Assembly (NCBI GenBank): GCA_964580235.1
Contig: CAZOJY010000001.1
Location: 1 to 64,000 of the forward strand
Direction: 5' to 3'
Length of the DNA: 64,000 bases
Origin: G020348385 sp964580235
Lineage (GTDB): Bacteria; Acidobacteriota; Aminicenantia; Aminicenantales; Aminicenantaceae
Every line of letters starts with the position of its first letter. The stretch's first letter is position 1. Shown one piece after another: positions 14,429 to 24,012 of this stretch. The translations under genes and the position numbers were made by a program. The notes under the pieces are model-generated. The model searched no databases. It worked only from the letters and a program-made list of their open reading frames with translations, and had not been told where the DNA came from.

Positions 14429-17143
14429 ATGAAACAGGCTATTGCCCTCAAGGGTGTCCGGGTCCACAATTTGAAAAACATCAATCTGGACATTCCCCTG
14501 GATAAACTGATCATAGTCACTGGAGTATCAGGGTCGGGAAAATCCTCTCTGGCCTTTGACACCTTGTACGCCGAAGGCCAGCGCCGTTATATCGAATCCC
14601 TCTCTGCTTATGCCCGTCAATTTCTGGAAAGGATGGAGAAACCTGAGGCCGAACTCATCGAAGGGATCCCTCCTGCGATCGCCATTCAGCAAAAAGCCGT
14701 CACTAAAAATCCCCGTTCCACCGTGGCCACGGTTACGGAAATCTATGATTTTTTACGCGTGTTATACGCGCGAATCGGCGTAGTTCACTGCCAGAAGTGC
14801 GGGCAACCGGTCAAGAGGGATACGATCGACGCTATCGTGGAAAAGCTCAACACTCTCCCTTATCAGACAAAAATCTGGATAACTTTTCCTTGGCCCCTTA
14901 AGAAAGGCCTTTCAGATTTGAAGAAAGATGGATATCATCGGATCGTACATCAAAACAAAATTTCTCCTATCGATAAAGTCAAGCAAAAAAAATACCAAAC
15001 CCTGGAAGTTCTGGTGGACAGGCCAATCCTGGATGAGAAGGAACGGGACCGGCTTGTCGATTCGCTGGAACTTGGGATGAAGATGGGCGACGGGAAGGTC
15101 AAAGTTCAGACAGAAAAGGGTCAAATATTCCTCTTTTCGGACAAACTGGAGTGCAAAAAATGCCAACTCCTTTACGAGGAGCCGTTTCCCAATCTCTTCT
15201 CGTTCAACAGTCCCCAGGGGGCTTGCCCCAAATGCCATGGGTTCGGGGACATGGCCGTCCTGGATGAGGACAAAGTTATTCCAGATAAAAACAAATCACT
15301 CGAGGAAGGAGCCGTCGAACCCTGGACTAAGCCTGTTTCCCGGAGGAGGATGAGAAGGCTGATTTCAGAGGCCCATGAACACGGCATCCCCACAAATGTC
15401 CCATTCAAGGACCTGAAAAAAGAATGGCAGACATTGATTATTGAAGGCGATGCCGATTTTCACGGGGTCCAGGACTTTTTCGACCGGCTCCAGCGGAAAA
15501 AATACAAGGTGCAGGTGCGGGTTTTTCTCAGCCGCTACCGAAAATATGTTCCCTGCCCCGACTGCCATCAAATGCGGCTCAATCCACAGGCTTTGAGTGT
15601 CAAGATCTGCGGACTCAATATCGCCGAAGTCGTCCAAAAAACCGTCAGGCATGCGTCCCAATTTTTCCAAAAACTGCCCCTTACTTCTTTCCAGAAACAG
15701 GTGGCGGAAAAATTAATCGCAGAAATCCATAACAGGCTGAAATTTCTGCTGGAGGTCGGGCTGGATTACATCACACTCGACCGGATGACATTTACCCTGA
15801 GCGGCGGAGAAGCCCAGAGGATAAACCTGGCCGCAGCCTTGAGCACATCGCTTGTGGGAACGCTTTTTGTGCTGGACGAGCCGAGTATCGGACTCCATGC
15901 AAGGGACAACCAGCGTCTGGTTGAGATCCTAAAGGCCTTAAAAGAAATCGGGAACACGGTTCTGGTGGTGGAACATGACCCTGAAATCATTCGATCCGCC
16001 GAATATCTTATCGATCTAGGGCCTCGGGCCGGCGAGGCGGGTGGGGAAATCATGTTCGCCGGTCCGCTGACCGATTTTTTTGCATTTTCTGATTCGCTCA
16101 CAGCGGAATACCTGAAAGGGGAAAAAGAGATAAAACTACCGAAAAAAAGGCGTAAATCCGGATCTTTTATTGCCATCCACGATGCCTATAAGCACAACCT
16201 CCGTCATTGCGATATCCAAATTCCTCTGAACGTTTTCACGTGTGTCACAGGAGTTTCCGGATCGGGTAAAAGTACCCTCTTGCATGATGTCCTGTATTTG
16301 GGCTGGCGTGGAGAGGCCCACGACGGATTCCGGGAGATCATTGGCAGAGACAATCTGGATAAAATCCTGATGGTCGACCAATCCCCGTTGAGCACATCTC
16401 CCCGGTCTATCCCGGCCACGTACACCAAAGCCATGGATGACATCCGACAGGTGTTCAGTCATACGCGGGAAGCCAGAGCGATGGGCTACAGACCAGGACA
16501 TTTTTCTTTCAATACACCAGGAGGGCGCTGTGAGGGCTGCAAAGGTGCAGGCCAGCAAATCGTGGAGATGCAGTTTCTCTCGGACATCGTTCTGACCTGC
16601 GAAGCGTGTAAAGGCCGAAGATTCCAGGACGAAATCCTGGATATCAAATACAAGGGCAAAAACATCCACGATGTTTTGCAAATGAGCATTAAGGAAGCCT
16701 GCCGTTTTTTTGATGAACGCCCGAAAATCCGTAAAAAGCTCTTCCCCCTTACTGAAGTGGGACTGGGCTATCTCAGACTGGGACAGCCCACCACAACTCT
16801 TTCAGGCGGCGAAGCCCAGCGGATCAAACTGGCATACAACCTCGTACATCAGAAAGCAAAAAGAATCCTGTATCTATTCGATGAACCCACCATCGGCCTT
16901 CATCCGGACGACATTTCCATCCTTCTCAAAACTTTCCAGAAACTCGTGGACCACGGGCACACCGTCGTTGTCATCGAACACAATATGGATGTGATCAAAT
17001 GCGCCGACCACATTATCGACCTGGGGCCCGAGGGCGGAGAAAAAGGAGGCCGTGTGGTGGCCAAAGGCACCCCGGAGCAGATTATCCGGTCAAAAAAATC
17101 CCACACCGCCCGCTTCCTCCGCCATCACCTTGCACGGATATGA
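14429..17143 (+). CDS. uvrA: Excinuclease ABC subunit A
   Basis: A 904-residue UvrA, the damage-sensing ATPase of nucleotide excision repair. Walker A GVSGSGKSS is at about residues 32-40 and a second, GVSGSGKST, near 607. Two LSGGEAQRI signatures are present. Zinc-binding CxxC pairs are seen in the first half (CKKC, CPKC) and in the C-terminal CEGCKGAG/CEACKG module. EIYDFLRVLYARIG is also typical. It is a little shorter than the ~940-residue norm, mainly in the interdomain regions. It is monocistronic, with a NhaC gene after it under its own promoter. Only a broken uvrB piece is present in this window, so the working UvrB must be elsewhere. Confidence 0.95.
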   Translation: MKQAIALKGVRVHNLKNINLDIPLDKLIIVTGVSGSGKSSLAFDTLYAEGQRRYIESLSAYARQFLERMEKPEAELIEGIPPAIAIQQKAVTKNPRSTVATVTEIYDFLRVLYARIGVVHCQKCGQPVKRDTIDAIVEKLNTLPYQTKIWITFPWPLKKGLSDLKKDGYHRIVHQNKISPIDKVKQKKYQTLEVLVDRPILDEKERDRLVDSLELGMKMGDGKVKVQTEKGQIFLFSDKLECKKCQLLYEEPFPNLFSFNSPQGACPKCHGFGDMAVLDEDKVIPDKNKSLEEGAVEPWTKPVSRRRMRRLISEAHEHGIPTNVPFKDLKKEWQTLIIEGDADFHGVQDFFDRLQRKKYKVQVRVFLSRYRKYVPCPDCHQMRLNPQALSVKICGLNIAEVVQKTVRHASQFFQKLPLTSFQKQVAEKLIAEIHNRLKFLLEVGLDYITLDRMTFTLSGGEAQRINLAAALSTSLVGTLFVLDEPSIGLHARDNQRLVEILKALKEIGNTVLVVEHDPEIIRSAEYLIDLGPRAGEAGGEIMFAGPLTDFFAFSDSLTAEYLKGEKEIKLPKKRRKSGSFIAIHDAYKHNLRHCDIQIPLNVFTCVTGVSGSGKSTLLHDVLYLGWRGEAHDGFREIIGRDNLDKILMVDQSPLSTSPRSIPATYTKAMDDIRQVFSHTREARAMGYRPGHFSFNTPGGRCEGCKGAGQQIVEMQFLSDIVLTCEACKGRRFQDEILDIKYKGKNIHDVLQMSIKEACRFFDERPKIRKKLFPLTEVGLGYLRLGQPTTTLSGGEAQRIKLAYNLVHQKAKRILYLFDEPTIGLHPDDISILLKTFQKLVDHGHTVVVIEHNMDVIKCADHIIDLGPEGGEKGGRVVAKGTPEQIIRSKKSHTARFLRHHLARI

Positions 17144-17162
17144 TTCATCAAATGCCGACAAG

Positions 17163-17191
17163 TTGACATATGGAAGTGGCGATGATAATGT
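17163..17191 (+). promoter_or_regulatory. Sigma70-type promoter of the NhaC-family gene
   Basis: TTGACA (17163-17168), 17-bp spacer, TAATGT (17186-17191). The start is expected near 17198, about 15 nt before the ATG at 17213. No clear Shine-Dalgarno lies in that leader. Confidence 0.6.
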
Positions 17192-17212
17192 CTCTCTAAT
17201 AAAGCACGGCTG

Positions 17213-18631
17213 ATGGACACATACGGCTGGATTTCTATTCTCCCCCCCCTTTTGGCCATCTTTTTGGCCATCAAAACAAAACATGTCTATATCTCCCTGG
17301 TTCTGGGAGTCTGGTTAGGCTGGACCATCATCCACGGGTGGAACCCTCTAATCGGACTCATCCAAACGATCAACGCCCTGGTTGCTGTGTTCAAAGATGC
17401 CGACAATACCCGGGTGGTGTTATTCAGCGCTTTGATCGGCGCCATTATCACTTTCACCCAATATTCGGGGGGAATGAAGGGATTTGTGAATTGGGTGGTC
17501 GGAAAAGGGTTGGTCCGGACAAAAAAATCCGCCGGCCTCCTCGCCTGGTTCCTGGGGTTTATCATCTTCATCGAATCCAGTATTTGTGTGCTGGTTGCGG
17601 GTGCTGTCTGCCGACCGATTTTCGACCGATTAAAGGTCTCCCGGGAAAAGTTAAGCTATATCCTGGATTCCACCTCTGCTCCAAAGTGCATCCTCATTCC
17701 TCTGAATGCCTGGGGAGCCTTTGTCATCGGTCTTCTTGCCACCCAGGGAATGGAAAACCCTGTTCGAATCCTTATTTCCTCGATGTTTTTTAATTTTTAC
17801 GCCATCGCAGCCCTCATTTTGGTTCTTATTGTTGTGATTTCGCAAAAGGATCTCGGGCCGATGAGAATAGCCGAAAAGCGGGTAAGGGAAGAAAACAAGC
17901 TTCTGCGGGACGGAGCAGAGCCCCTGATTGCAGATGATGTGGTGATGATGGAGGAAAAGCCAGGCATCGAACCCCGGGCCATAAACATGATCCTCCCCGT
18001 TGCCACGATGGTCCTGTCCATGCCAATCGTCCTGATAATCACAGGAAAAGGAAACCTGATGGAAGGATCAGGCTCCCTGTCTGTCCTCTGGGCGGTTATT
18101 CTCGGGCTTCTTTCCGGCGCCATCGCGTACAGATTCCAGAGAATCATGCGGACCAAGGAGATAACAGATATTTTCATGAAGGGGGTGGGAGGCCTCGTTC
18201 CCCTGGCCAGTCTGATGATTCTGGCCTTTGCCATCGGCGACACCTGCGACGCCCTGGGTACCGGCCCGTTTGTGGCTCAAGCCGCCAAGGCCGCTCTCAG
18301 CCCTGGGATTATTCCGGCTGTGATTTTTGTGATCTCCTGCTTCATTGCGTTCTCCACCGGCACGTCCTGGGGAACATTTGCTATCATGATCCCGATCGCC
18401 GTACCCATCATCCGCATCATCGGTCTTCATCCCGGTCTTATCATCGCCGCCGTGCTGGGAGGAGGCGTTTTCGGGGACCACTGTTCTCCGATCTCCGATA
18501 CCACGATTATCAGCTCGATGGCTGCGGCGACAGACCATATCGACCACGTCCGCACCCAGATCTCCTACGCCCTGATTGCTGCCGGTATCTCGCTTTTCCT
18601 GTTCATCATCTTCGGATATGCGCTAGCATAG
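17213..18631 (+). CDS. NhaC-family Na+/H+ antiporter-like permease
   Basis: A 472-residue inner-membrane protein with about 11-12 helices. The C-terminal signature GGGVFGDHCSPISDTTIISS followed by AAATDHIDHVRTQ, and the central FIESSICVLVAGAVCRPIFD and CFIAFSTGTSWGTFAIMIPI segments, place it in the NhaC family. Members exchange Na+ for H+ or carry malate/lactate or other organic ions, so the substrate is uncertain. An acidic cytoplasmic loop rich in Glu/Asp occurs near residues 220-250. It is transcribed alone from the promoter at 17163 and is convergent with recA. Confidence 0.87.
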   Translation: MDTYGWISILPPLLAIFLAIKTKHVYISLVLGVWLGWTIIHGWNPLIGLIQTINALVAVFKDADNTRVVLFSALIGAIITFTQYSGGMKGFVNWVVGKGLVRTKKSAGLLAWFLGFIIFIESSICVLVAGAVCRPIFDRLKVSREKLSYILDSTSAPKCILIPLNAWGAFVIGLLATQGMENPVRILISSMFFNFYAIAALILVLIVVISQKDLGPMRIAEKRVREENKLLRDGAEPLIADDVVMMEEKPGIEPRAINMILPVATMVLSMPIVLIITGKGNLMEGSGSLSVLWAVILGLLSGAIAYRFQRIMRTKEITDIFMKGVGGLVPLASLMILAFAIGDTCDALGTGPFVAQAAKAALSPGIIPAVIFVISCFIAFSTGTSWGTFAIMIPIAVPIIRIIGLHPGLIIAAVLGGGVFGDHCSPISDTTIISSMAAATDHIDHVRTQISYALIAAGISLFLFIIFGYALA

Positions 18632-18808
18632 ATTGAATATGCAGCCTGCCAGCATCCGTGTATCGCTGAACAGACAGCCATTGACCGAACTCTCGAAAAG
18701 GAGAACATTCTTTATATGAGTGGGATCGGTCATCCCCAGGTTTGCTTTGCCATCCATGAAGATATTGCCATCCATGTGAAGAGCGGCGGGGAATCGCAGG
18801 AGTGATTC

Positions 18809-19876
18809 TCACGACTCGCTCTGGCGTGCCGATGGTTTTGCTTCCTTTGCTTTTTTATCGGGCAGAAGGCCCACGATCTGACGGATTCTGGTATTCAATT
18901 GGTCGGCCAGCTCTGTTTTTTCTTTTAGGAGCTTTTTAACGTTTTCTCTTCCCTGTCCCAATCTTTCCCCTTTGTAAGAGTACCACGTGCCGGTTTTTTC
19001 GACCAAGCCCACATCTACTCCACAATCTATCAGATCTCCTTCTCTGGATATTCCTACCCCGTATATGATATCGAATTGGGCTTCCCGGAAGGGTGGGGCC
19101 ATCTTGTTTTTGACAATCTTCACTTTAACTCTGTTGCCGATGACCTGATCCCCATCTTTCAAGGTGGCAATCCGGCGCACATCGATCCTCAACGAGGCGT
19201 AGAATTTCAGGGCCCGCCCGCCGGAGGTCGTTTCTGGACTTCCCAGGAAAAATCCGATCTTCTGGCGGATTTGATTGACAAAAACGAAACAGGTTTTTGA
19301 CCGGCTGACAATGGCGGTGAGCTTTCTCAATGCCTGGGACATCAGGCGGGCCTGGAGTCCCATATGCGCATCTCCCATCTCTCCCTCCAGTTCTGCCTTG
19401 GGCACAAGGGCGGCCACAGAATCGACAATGACAACATCCACGGCACCACTGCGCACAAGAACCTCGGCAATTTCCAAGGCCTGTTCACCGTAATCTGGTT
19501 GGGAAATCAGCAGGTTATCCACATCCACACCGACACTGGCAGCATAAGGCGGGTCAAGGGCATGTTCGGCATCGATAAAAGCCGCCTGTCCTCCCTGTTT
19601 TTGGGCCTCTGCAATGACATGAAGGGCCAGAGTGGACTTTCCAGTTGCCTCCGGTCCAAAGACCTCAACAACCCTACCTCGTGGAAATCCTCCGATGCCC
19701 AGACTCATATCAAACGCGATAGATCCTGTCGGGATGGCCGGCACATTCATGGCCGCCTCTTTTTGGCCGAGCTTCATCACAGCCCCTTTGCCGAATTGCT
19801 TTTCGATCTGCAGGACGGCCGCCTCGATGGCTCTATCTCTCGATCCTTTTTTTTCTTCGGTGTTGTTTTGTTTCAT
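18809..19876 (-). CDS. recA: Recombinase RecA
   Basis: A 355-residue RecA, which polymerises on single-stranded DNA, drives strand exchange and triggers SOS autoproteolysis. Seen are Walker A [9 protein letters not shown] near residue 70, [10 protein letters not shown], Walker B [12 protein letters not shown], and the L2 loop [20 protein letters not shown]. That loop differs slightly from the common [35 protein letters not shown] follows. The C-terminal tail is short and mixed rather than strongly acidic. AGGAGGATGAT precedes the ATG. Two short palindromes lie in the upstream 90 bp. No recX is seen downstream. Confidence 0.97.
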   Translation of the reverse strand: [355 protein letters not shown]

Positions 19877-19891
19877 ATCATCCTCCTGGGC

Positions 19892-19899
19892 CTAATTAG
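19892..19899. promoter_or_regulatory. Short palindrome just upstream of the recA ribosome-binding site
   Basis: CTAATTAG is a perfect palindrome with GGC/GCC flanks offset by one base, between the recA SD and the upstream AT-rich stretch. It does not match the enterobacterial or Bacillus LexA box. It may be an SOS operator of another type; no function is shown. Confidence 0.25.
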
Positions 19900-19949
19900 C
19901 CTGTACTATTCATAAAAAAATGCCGATGTTTTTTATACTCCAGCAACAG

Positions 19950-19964
19950 CAGGATTTTATCCTG
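19950..19964. promoter_or_regulatory. Inverted repeat 75-90 bp upstream of recA
   Basis: CAGGATTTTATCCTG has 6-bp arms around TTT. The position upstream of recA is suitable for an operator, but it could be chance or a weak hairpin. It does not match a LexA consensus known to me. Confidence 0.3.
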
Positions 19965-20119
19965 ACATTGCTTAAATAACTTTTCAAGAAAAATCTTTTT
20001 ATATTCATCGGTTTCGCTGCAGCAATCTCAACTCGTGAATAGCCAGGTAAATCCTTAGCAGGTCACATTTTCTATATCTGAAGGCCAAATAATGACTTCT
20101 TTGTATGCGTTCAGCCGGA

Positions 20120-20971
20120 TCAAGAACTGTAGTTGTAAAATCCTTTCCCTGATTTTCGGCCGAGATACCCGGCATCCACCATCTTCCGCAACAGAGGACA
20201 GGGCCTGTATTTGGAGTCCTTAAATCCATCGTACAGCACTTCCATAATATGCAGGCAAACATCCAATCCTATCAGATCGGCCAGTTCAAGGGGCCCCATC
20301 GGATGGTTCATTCCCAGTTTCATCACGGTATCGATGGCTTCCACACTTCCTACGCCTTCCATCGTTGTATAAACCGCCTCGTTGATCATCGGCAAAAGGA
20401 TGCGGTTGGCTATAAACCCCGGGTAATCATTGGCTTCCACAGGAACTTTTCCCAGGGCCTCTGTCAAGGATTTCACCCGATCAAATGTCTCCTGGCCGGT
20501 AGCAATCCCTTTGATCAATTCCACCAGAGCCATCAAAGGCACAGGATTCATAAAATGCATCCCCATAAACTGGGAGGGGCGACTGGTGAGAGCTGCCAGG
20601 CGTGTTATGGAAATGGAGGATGTATTGGAGGTCAGGATGATGCCGGGAGTCAGGATATTATCCAGTTCTTTCAACACTTTGGACTTGACCCCAAAGTCTT
20701 CAAAAACCGCCTCCACCGCAAAATCCACATCCTCGAAGTCTGCCAAATCCGTTGTCATTTGGATCCTGCCCAAAATGGTATTTTTGTCGCCCTCTATTTT
20801 TCCCTTCTCTATAAGCTTTGACAGGCTTTTCTCCAACCTGGCAAGCGACTTTTTCAGAAAATCTGCAGCCACATCATGAAGAAGGACAGCGTAACCCGCC
20901 GTGGCCGCTACCTGGGCAATGCCCGCTCCCATTGTTCCGGCACCAACAACGCCAATTTTTTTTATATCCAT
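20120..20971 (-). CDS. 3-hydroxybutyryl-CoA dehydrogenase
   Basis: A 283-residue NAD(P)-dependent 3-hydroxyacyl-CoA dehydrogenase of the short single-function type. The Rossmann start IGVVGAGTMGAGIAQVAA, then SNTSSISITRLA, the catalytic-His segment MGMHFMNPVPLM, and DYPGFIANRILLPMINEA are all intact. GMNHPMGPLELADLIGLDV and GRKSGKGFYNY complete the C-terminal domain. It interconverts 3-hydroxybutyryl-CoA and acetoacetyl-CoA. It follows the thiolase gene by 9 bp, which supplies or uses its product, so the pair acts in acetyl-CoA condensation to C4 or in beta-oxidation. Direction cannot be told from sequence. Confidence 0.95.
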   Translation of the reverse strand: MDIKKIGVVGAGTMGAGIAQVAATAGYAVLLHDVAADFLKKSLARLEKSLSKLIEKGKIEGDKNTILGRIQMTTDLADFEDVDFAVEAVFEDFGVKSKVLKELDNILTPGIILTSNTSSISITRLAALTSRPSQFMGMHFMNPVPLMALVELIKGIATGQETFDRVKSLTEALGKVPVEANDYPGFIANRILLPMINEAVYTTMEGVGSVEAIDTVMKLGMNHPMGPLELADLIGLDVCLHIMEVLYDGFKDSKYRPCPLLRKMVDAGYLGRKSGKGFYNYSS

Positions 20972-20980
20972 CGTTCTGTC

Positions 20981-22174
20981 CTATTTCACCGCTTCCACAG
21001 CCATGGCAATCGCATCTCCACCGCCCAGACAAAGGGAGGCCACACCTTTAGTCAAGCCCCGGTGTTTCAAGGCATATATCAGGGTTGTTTGGATCCGGGC
21101 ACCCGTGGCCCCGATTGGATGGCCCAGTGCCACTGCTCCTCCGTGCACATTGACCTTCTCCCTGTTCAACCCGAGCTCCCTGAGCAAAACCACAAGCTGT
21201 GAGGAAAAGGCCTCGTTTATTTCAAACAGATCCACATCGGCGACTGTCCAGCCCACATTTGCCAGAAGCTTCTCAATGGCTCCCTTAGGGGCATACATAA
21301 CCATTTTGGGTTCGAGGGCATTGGCCGTGATCGCCAGAATTCGGGCCATCGGAGTCAATCCTTTCTCTTTAACCGCATCAGCGGAGGCCACCACCACGGC
21401 AGCAGCTCCATCATTTAAACTAGACGCATTTCCAGCCGTAACTGTCCCATCTTTTTGAAAAACCGGTCGAAGTTTGGCCAATTTTTCTATGGTTGTATCT
21501 TTTCGAGGCCCCTCGTCCACAGAAAATAAAATCGGATCTTTTTTTCTCTGAGGAACCTCAACCGGGACAATTTCTTCCTCCAGATAGCCATTTTCGATCG
21601 CATGGATGGCTCTCTGGTGACTGCTCGCGGCATAGGCATCCTGCTCATCCCGGCTGGCCCCGAACTTCTCCGCCACGACTTCTCCCGTTATTCCCATATG
21701 CTGGTTGTCGAAGGCACACCAGAGCCCATCATAAATCATGGCATCCTTCATTTGGATATCGCCCATTTTGATGCCATTCCGTACGCCCCAGACCATATGG
21801 GGAGTTTGACTCATGCTTTCCATCCCCCCGGCCACGACGATTTCATTCTCCTCCAACCAGATAGACTGAGCAGCTAAATGAATAGCTTTCAAACCAGAAC
21901 CGCATACTTTGTTCACCGCAAAACTGTTTACAGTGGGGGGAATCCCTCCCTTCATCAGGGCTTGTTTGGCAGGCGCCTGTCCCACTCCTGCCGACACCAC
22001 ATTTCCCATGATAACTTCATCGACATCCGCCCCTTCAATACCAGCACGTTTTAATGCCTCCCGAATCGCAATGCCCCCCAATTCTGGGGCTTTCAAATCC
22101 CTGATTGTTCCAAGAAAACTGCCGATGGGCGTCCGGGCTGCACCGACGATAAAAACATCCCTCAGTTCACACAT
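20981..22174 (-). CDS. Acetyl-CoA C-acetyltransferase (thiolase)
   Basis: A 397-residue thiolase. The nucleophilic Cys91 lies in VCGSGLKAIH. The NEAFSSQ loop, HGGAVALGHPIGATGARI with the active-site histidine, and the C-terminal catalytic Cys in SLCLGGGD near 382 are all conserved. The length fits biosynthetic-type acetyl-CoA acetyltransferases. It condenses two acetyl-CoA to acetoacetyl-CoA or cleaves the latter. It stands 77 bp after fhs and 9 bp before the 3-hydroxyacyl-CoA dehydrogenase on the same strand, so it is probably in one operon with at least the latter. Confidence 0.95.
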   Translation of the reverse strand: MCELRDVFIVGAARTPIGSFLGTIRDLKAPELGGIAIREALKRAGIEGADVDEVIMGNVVSAGVGQAPAKQALMKGGIPPTVNSFAVNKVCGSGLKAIHLAAQSIWLEENEIVVAGGMESMSQTPHMVWGVRNGIKMGDIQMKDAMIYDGLWCAFDNQHMGITGEVVAEKFGASRDEQDAYAASSHQRAIHAIENGYLEEEIVPVEVPQRKKDPILFSVDEGPRKDTTIEKLAKLRPVFQKDGTVTAGNASSLNDGAAAVVVASADAVKEKGLTPMARILAITANALEPKMVMYAPKGAIEKLLANVGWTVADVDLFEINEAFSSQLVVLLRELGLNREKVNVHGGAVALGHPIGATGARIQTTLIYALKHRGLTKGVASLCLGGGDAIAMAVEAVK

Positions 22175-22251
22175 GTATTAGTCCTCTCTATATTAGGTTG
22201 ATACCAAGACTTCTATTATTTATCACAATTAAAAAACACTGTAAACCTGCA

Positions 22252-23925
22252 CTAAGAAAGTCCCGTTATCTTATCATCATCCGTGACATCGATCTTTTCT
22301 GCAGATGGTATTTTGGGCAAACCCGGCATGGTCATGATGTCTCCGCAGTAAACGACCACAAAACCTGCGCCGGCGCTCAAAGAGGCATCAGTGACAATGA
22401 GCGTGAAATCTTTCGGTCTGCCTAAAGCCTCATCATCACCAGAGAGGGAATACTGGGTTTTGGCGATACACACAGGAAGATTCCCGAATCCTCTTTTCTC
22501 TATCCGGTGGATTTTCCGCCTTATTTTTCCTTCCATAGCGACAGATGATGCCCCATATATTCTCTTGGCAACCGTCTCAATTTTTTCCTCAAGGGGAATG
22601 TCCAGTTTATACAGAAATTCAAAGGTGTTCTTATCCCCATCAACGGCAGCAAGGACTTCCCTGGCCAGTTCTTCTCCTCCTTCGCTTCCCAGGTTGTAAA
22701 CCTCTGAGAGGGCCACTCTCGTTTTGTTAGCCTGGCAGAGGCTTTTGACTTTTTCAATCTCGCTGGCTGTGTCAGAGGGAAACCGGTTTAGGGCCACCAC
22801 GAATGGAACGCCAAAGGTCCGCATGTTTTCGATATGTTTGGCCAGATTTTCAAAACCATTTTCTACCGCTTCAGCATTTTCCTCTGTGATGTGCTCCAAT
22901 TCGACACCTCCGTGGAACTTTAACGCCCGGATGGTCGCCACCAGCACACAGGCATCGGGAGGAGGTACATGACCGGTTCTGACTACGATGTTAAAAAATT
23001 TCTCTGCTCCCAGGTCTGAGCCGAATCCCGACTCTGTGACCACAAAGTCAGACAGACCAAGGCCCAGGCGGGTGGCTATGATCGAATTCGTCCCATGGGC
23101 AATGTTGGCAAAAGGACCGCCGTGGATCAGGGCCGGGGTTCCCTCCAAAGTCTGCACAATATTGGGTTTAAGGGCCTCCTTCAACAGGGCGGTCATGGCA
23201 CCTTCGGCCTTTATCGCACGGGCAAACACAGGCTGACCATCCGGGGAGTATCCGATTAAAATATTCCCGAGCCTTTCTTTCAGGTCGGCCAATCCGTCAG
23301 ACAGGCAAAATATGGCCATTATCTCGGAGGCTGCGGTGATGTCGAACCCTGTCTCCCGGGCTATTCCCCGCAGCGGTCCGCCAATCCCGACCACAACTTC
23401 ACGGAGGACACGGTCATCCATGTCCAAAACACGTTTCCAGGTCACACGGCGGCAATCCAAAAGCCCGCAGGATCCGTCAAAATGCAGCCGGTTATCGATC
23501 AGCGCAGAGAGAAGATTGTGGGCGGCCGTGATGGCATGAATATCTCCCGTGAAGTGGAGATTTATCTCATCGCTGGGAACAACCTGGGCATACCCACCGC
23601 CGGTCGCACCCCCCTTCATCCCAAAAACTGGGCCGAGGGAAGGTTCTCTCAACGCCACGACCGTCTGTTTCCCCAAGCAGTTCAGGGCATCGGCCAGCCC
23701 TATGGATGTGGTTGTTTTGCCTTCCCCGGCAGGTGTCGGGCTCATGGCTGTGACCATGATCAATTTCCCTGTTTTATTGTGCTTTTGAGCCACTTCTTCC
23801 AGCGAAATTTTTGCCTTGTATTTTCCGTATTTCTCCAGAGATTCGGGTTCAATTCCCATTTTTTGGACTATTTCCTCTATCGGCTTCATGCCTGCTTTTT
23901 CCGCAATCTTTCTCTCATCCAACAT
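22252..23925 (-). CDS. fhs: Formate-tetrahydrofolate ligase
   Basis: A 557-residue monofunctional formyl-THF synthetase, which joins formate to tetrahydrofolate with ATP. Key segments are the P-loop MSPTPAGEGKTTTSIGLADA near residues 61-80, PSLGPVFGMKGGATGGGYAQ, NLHFTGDIHAI, GAEKFFNIVVR, and the C-terminal AGAGFVVVYCGDIMTMPGLP. The length matches the family. It supplies formyl-THF to purine and fMet synthesis and is the methyl-branch entry of the Wood-Ljungdahl route; no other genes of that pathway are nearby. It sits between radC (87 bp upstream) and the thiolase. Confidence 0.97.
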   Translation of the reverse strand: MLDERKIAEKAGMKPIEEIVQKMGIEPESLEKYGKYKAKISLEEVAQKHNKTGKLIMVTAMSPTPAGEGKTTTSIGLADALNCLGKQTVVALREPSLGPVFGMKGGATGGGYAQVVPSDEINLHFTGDIHAITAAHNLLSALIDNRLHFDGSCGLLDCRRVTWKRVLDMDDRVLREVVVGIGGPLRGIARETGFDITAASEIMAIFCLSDGLADLKERLGNILIGYSPDGQPVFARAIKAEGAMTALLKEALKPNIVQTLEGTPALIHGGPFANIAHGTNSIIATRLGLGLSDFVVTESGFGSDLGAEKFFNIVVRTGHVPPPDACVLVATIRALKFHGGVELEHITEENAEAVENGFENLAKHIENMRTFGVPFVVALNRFPSDTASEIEKVKSLCQANKTRVALSEVYNLGSEGGEELAREVLAAVDGDKNTFEFLYKLDIPLEEKIETVAKRIYGASSVAMEGKIRRKIHRIEKRGFGNLPVCIAKTQYSLSGDDEALGRPKDFTLIVTDASLSAGAGFVVVYCGDIMTMPGLPKIPSAEKIDVTDDDKITGLS

Positions 23926-24012
23926 TTCGACCTCCTCTTTATGAGTTTACCTTTCGCCCGCCCGTTTGACAATTCTTTTCTTCCTCATTCAACCATGTCT
24001 CGAGCTGGAGGC

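Noticed and set aside
18623..18775. A 50-codon minus-strand frame between the NhaC gene and recA (DGKANLGMTDPTHIKNVL near its start)
   Set aside because: The text looks protein-like and may be the end of a lost gene, but I recognise no family and it overlaps the NhaC 3' end; too weak to annotate.
20005..20119. A minus-strand extension after the 3-hydroxyacyl-CoA dehydrogenase stop (ERIQRSHYLAFRYRKCDL)
   Set aside because: It exists only as the tail of a frame that shadows the dehydrogenase, with no start or ribosome-binding site of its own.
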